Shown piece after piece: positions 63,881-64,000 of a stretch of 64,000 nucleotides of DNA. Origin of the DNA: Treponema sp. (GTDB lineage Bacteria > Spirochaetota > Spirochaetia > Treponematales > Treponemataceae). The stretch spans positions 1-64,000 of the forward strand of contig JAFSJX010000010.1 in the NCBI GenBank assembly GCA_017449285.1, written 5' to 3'. A model generated the notes under the pieces. That model had not been told where the DNA came from. It worked only from the letters and a program-made list of their open reading frames with translations, and did no database searches. Numbering within the stretch: the first letter of the stretch is position 1; every line of letters starts with the position of its first letter. A program made the translations under genes and the position numbers.

Positions 63881-64000
63881 TTAAGATTTTTCTTTCATAG
63901 TATGCCTTGCAGCATTGACTATTGCCCTAAAATAGGTGATTGAAGTATAATCCAATTCGCGGACAACTGCAATCTCCGGGTGAAATTGCAATCCCAATAC
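63881..64000 (-). CDS. C-terminal end of a class I glutamine amidotransferase-like protein, partial
   Basis: The minus strand is open from the window edge to TAA at 63881-63883, 39 residues. It starts VLGLQFHPEIA, the conserved GxQxHPE segment holding the His and Glu of the class I glutamine amidotransferase triad, followed by an amphipathic C-terminal helix. PuuD-like peptidase C26 proteins end this way. The nucleophile Cys would be outside the window. The LolA-like gene begins 40 nt downstream, so it may be in the same transcript. Confidence 0.65.
   Translation of the reverse strand, partial: VLGLQFHPEIAVVRELDYTSITYFRAIVNAARHTMKEKS

Noticed and set aside
1-64000. Insertion sequences, prophage, integrase or rRNA genes
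   Set aside because: I saw no transposase, integrase, phage structural gene or rRNA sequence; the accessory block shows duplication scars but no mobile-element ends.

Overview
This window reads as part of the chromosome of a treponeme (Spirochaetota). The evidence is a flbB-fliK-flgD-flgE flagellar block whose FlgE carries Lys165 and Cys178 (the T. denticola hook cross-link positions), a eukaryote-like hexokinase, a bactofilin, an HD-GYP/hybrid-kinase operon, and a poly-G tract abutting a -10 box as in T. pallidum phase-variable promoters. I cannot name the species.

Regions. (1) 1-2143, minus: partial lipoprotein made of immunoglobulin-like repeats. (2) 2518-4944, plus: membrane-anchored clostripain-type protease. 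(3) 5029-9131, minus: flagellar operon with its own promoter. (4) 9121-14846, minus: secreted HExxH peptidase-like protein, hexokinase and NamZ-type muramidase. (5) 14949-19247, plus: deoA-recJ, then rpsD. (6) 19299-22101, minus: tRNA-Lys, mtaB, TPR protein, bactofilin. (7) 22257-26109, plus: CapA-like lipoprotein and DEAH helicase. (8) 26143-26796, minus: exported protein behind a G11 tract. (9) 26874-33484, plus: HD-GYP regulator, hybrid kinase, and a hybrid kinase fused to a complete DegV domain. (10) 33497-35442, minus: hslVU. (11) 35561-64000: about 28 kb, all minus, of accessory genes.

The unusual part is region 11. Four transporter genes carry an extra domain resembling RsbW/SpoIIAB anti-sigma kinases: two MATE exporters (C-terminal), a dicarboxylate/amino-acid symporter (N-terminal) and a GlnQ-type ABC ATPase (C-terminal). 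By eye all four lack the N-box Asn needed for Mg-ATP chemistry. Interleaved are two proteins joining a STAS (RsbV-like) domain to an aminoglycoside-phosphotransferase-fold (APH) kinase, and a split gene joining a RelA/SpoT-like HD domain to the same kinase type. No sigma factor or PP2C phosphatase is present. I propose a partner-switch system moved from transcription to transport, with the kinase activity supplied by the APH domains. The block also encodes a one-module A-T-C NRPS, a DMT exporter, adenine and adenosine deaminases, a VanY-like peptidase, a PAP2 phosphatase, a Tyr phosphatase and an unrecorded 51-codon ORF. Scar sequences around PAP2 and vanY suggest growth by duplication and deletion. 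At the far end are a LolA-like/MMPL/porin trio and a glutamine-amidotransferase tail.

Several genes (hexokinase, namZ, capA, helicase, bactofilin) have a good -10 box only 6-7 nt before the ATG, so leaderless mRNA looks common. Two homopolymer runs (A9 in HD/APH, G11 upstream of 26748) are candidate switches, or in the A9 case an assembly error.
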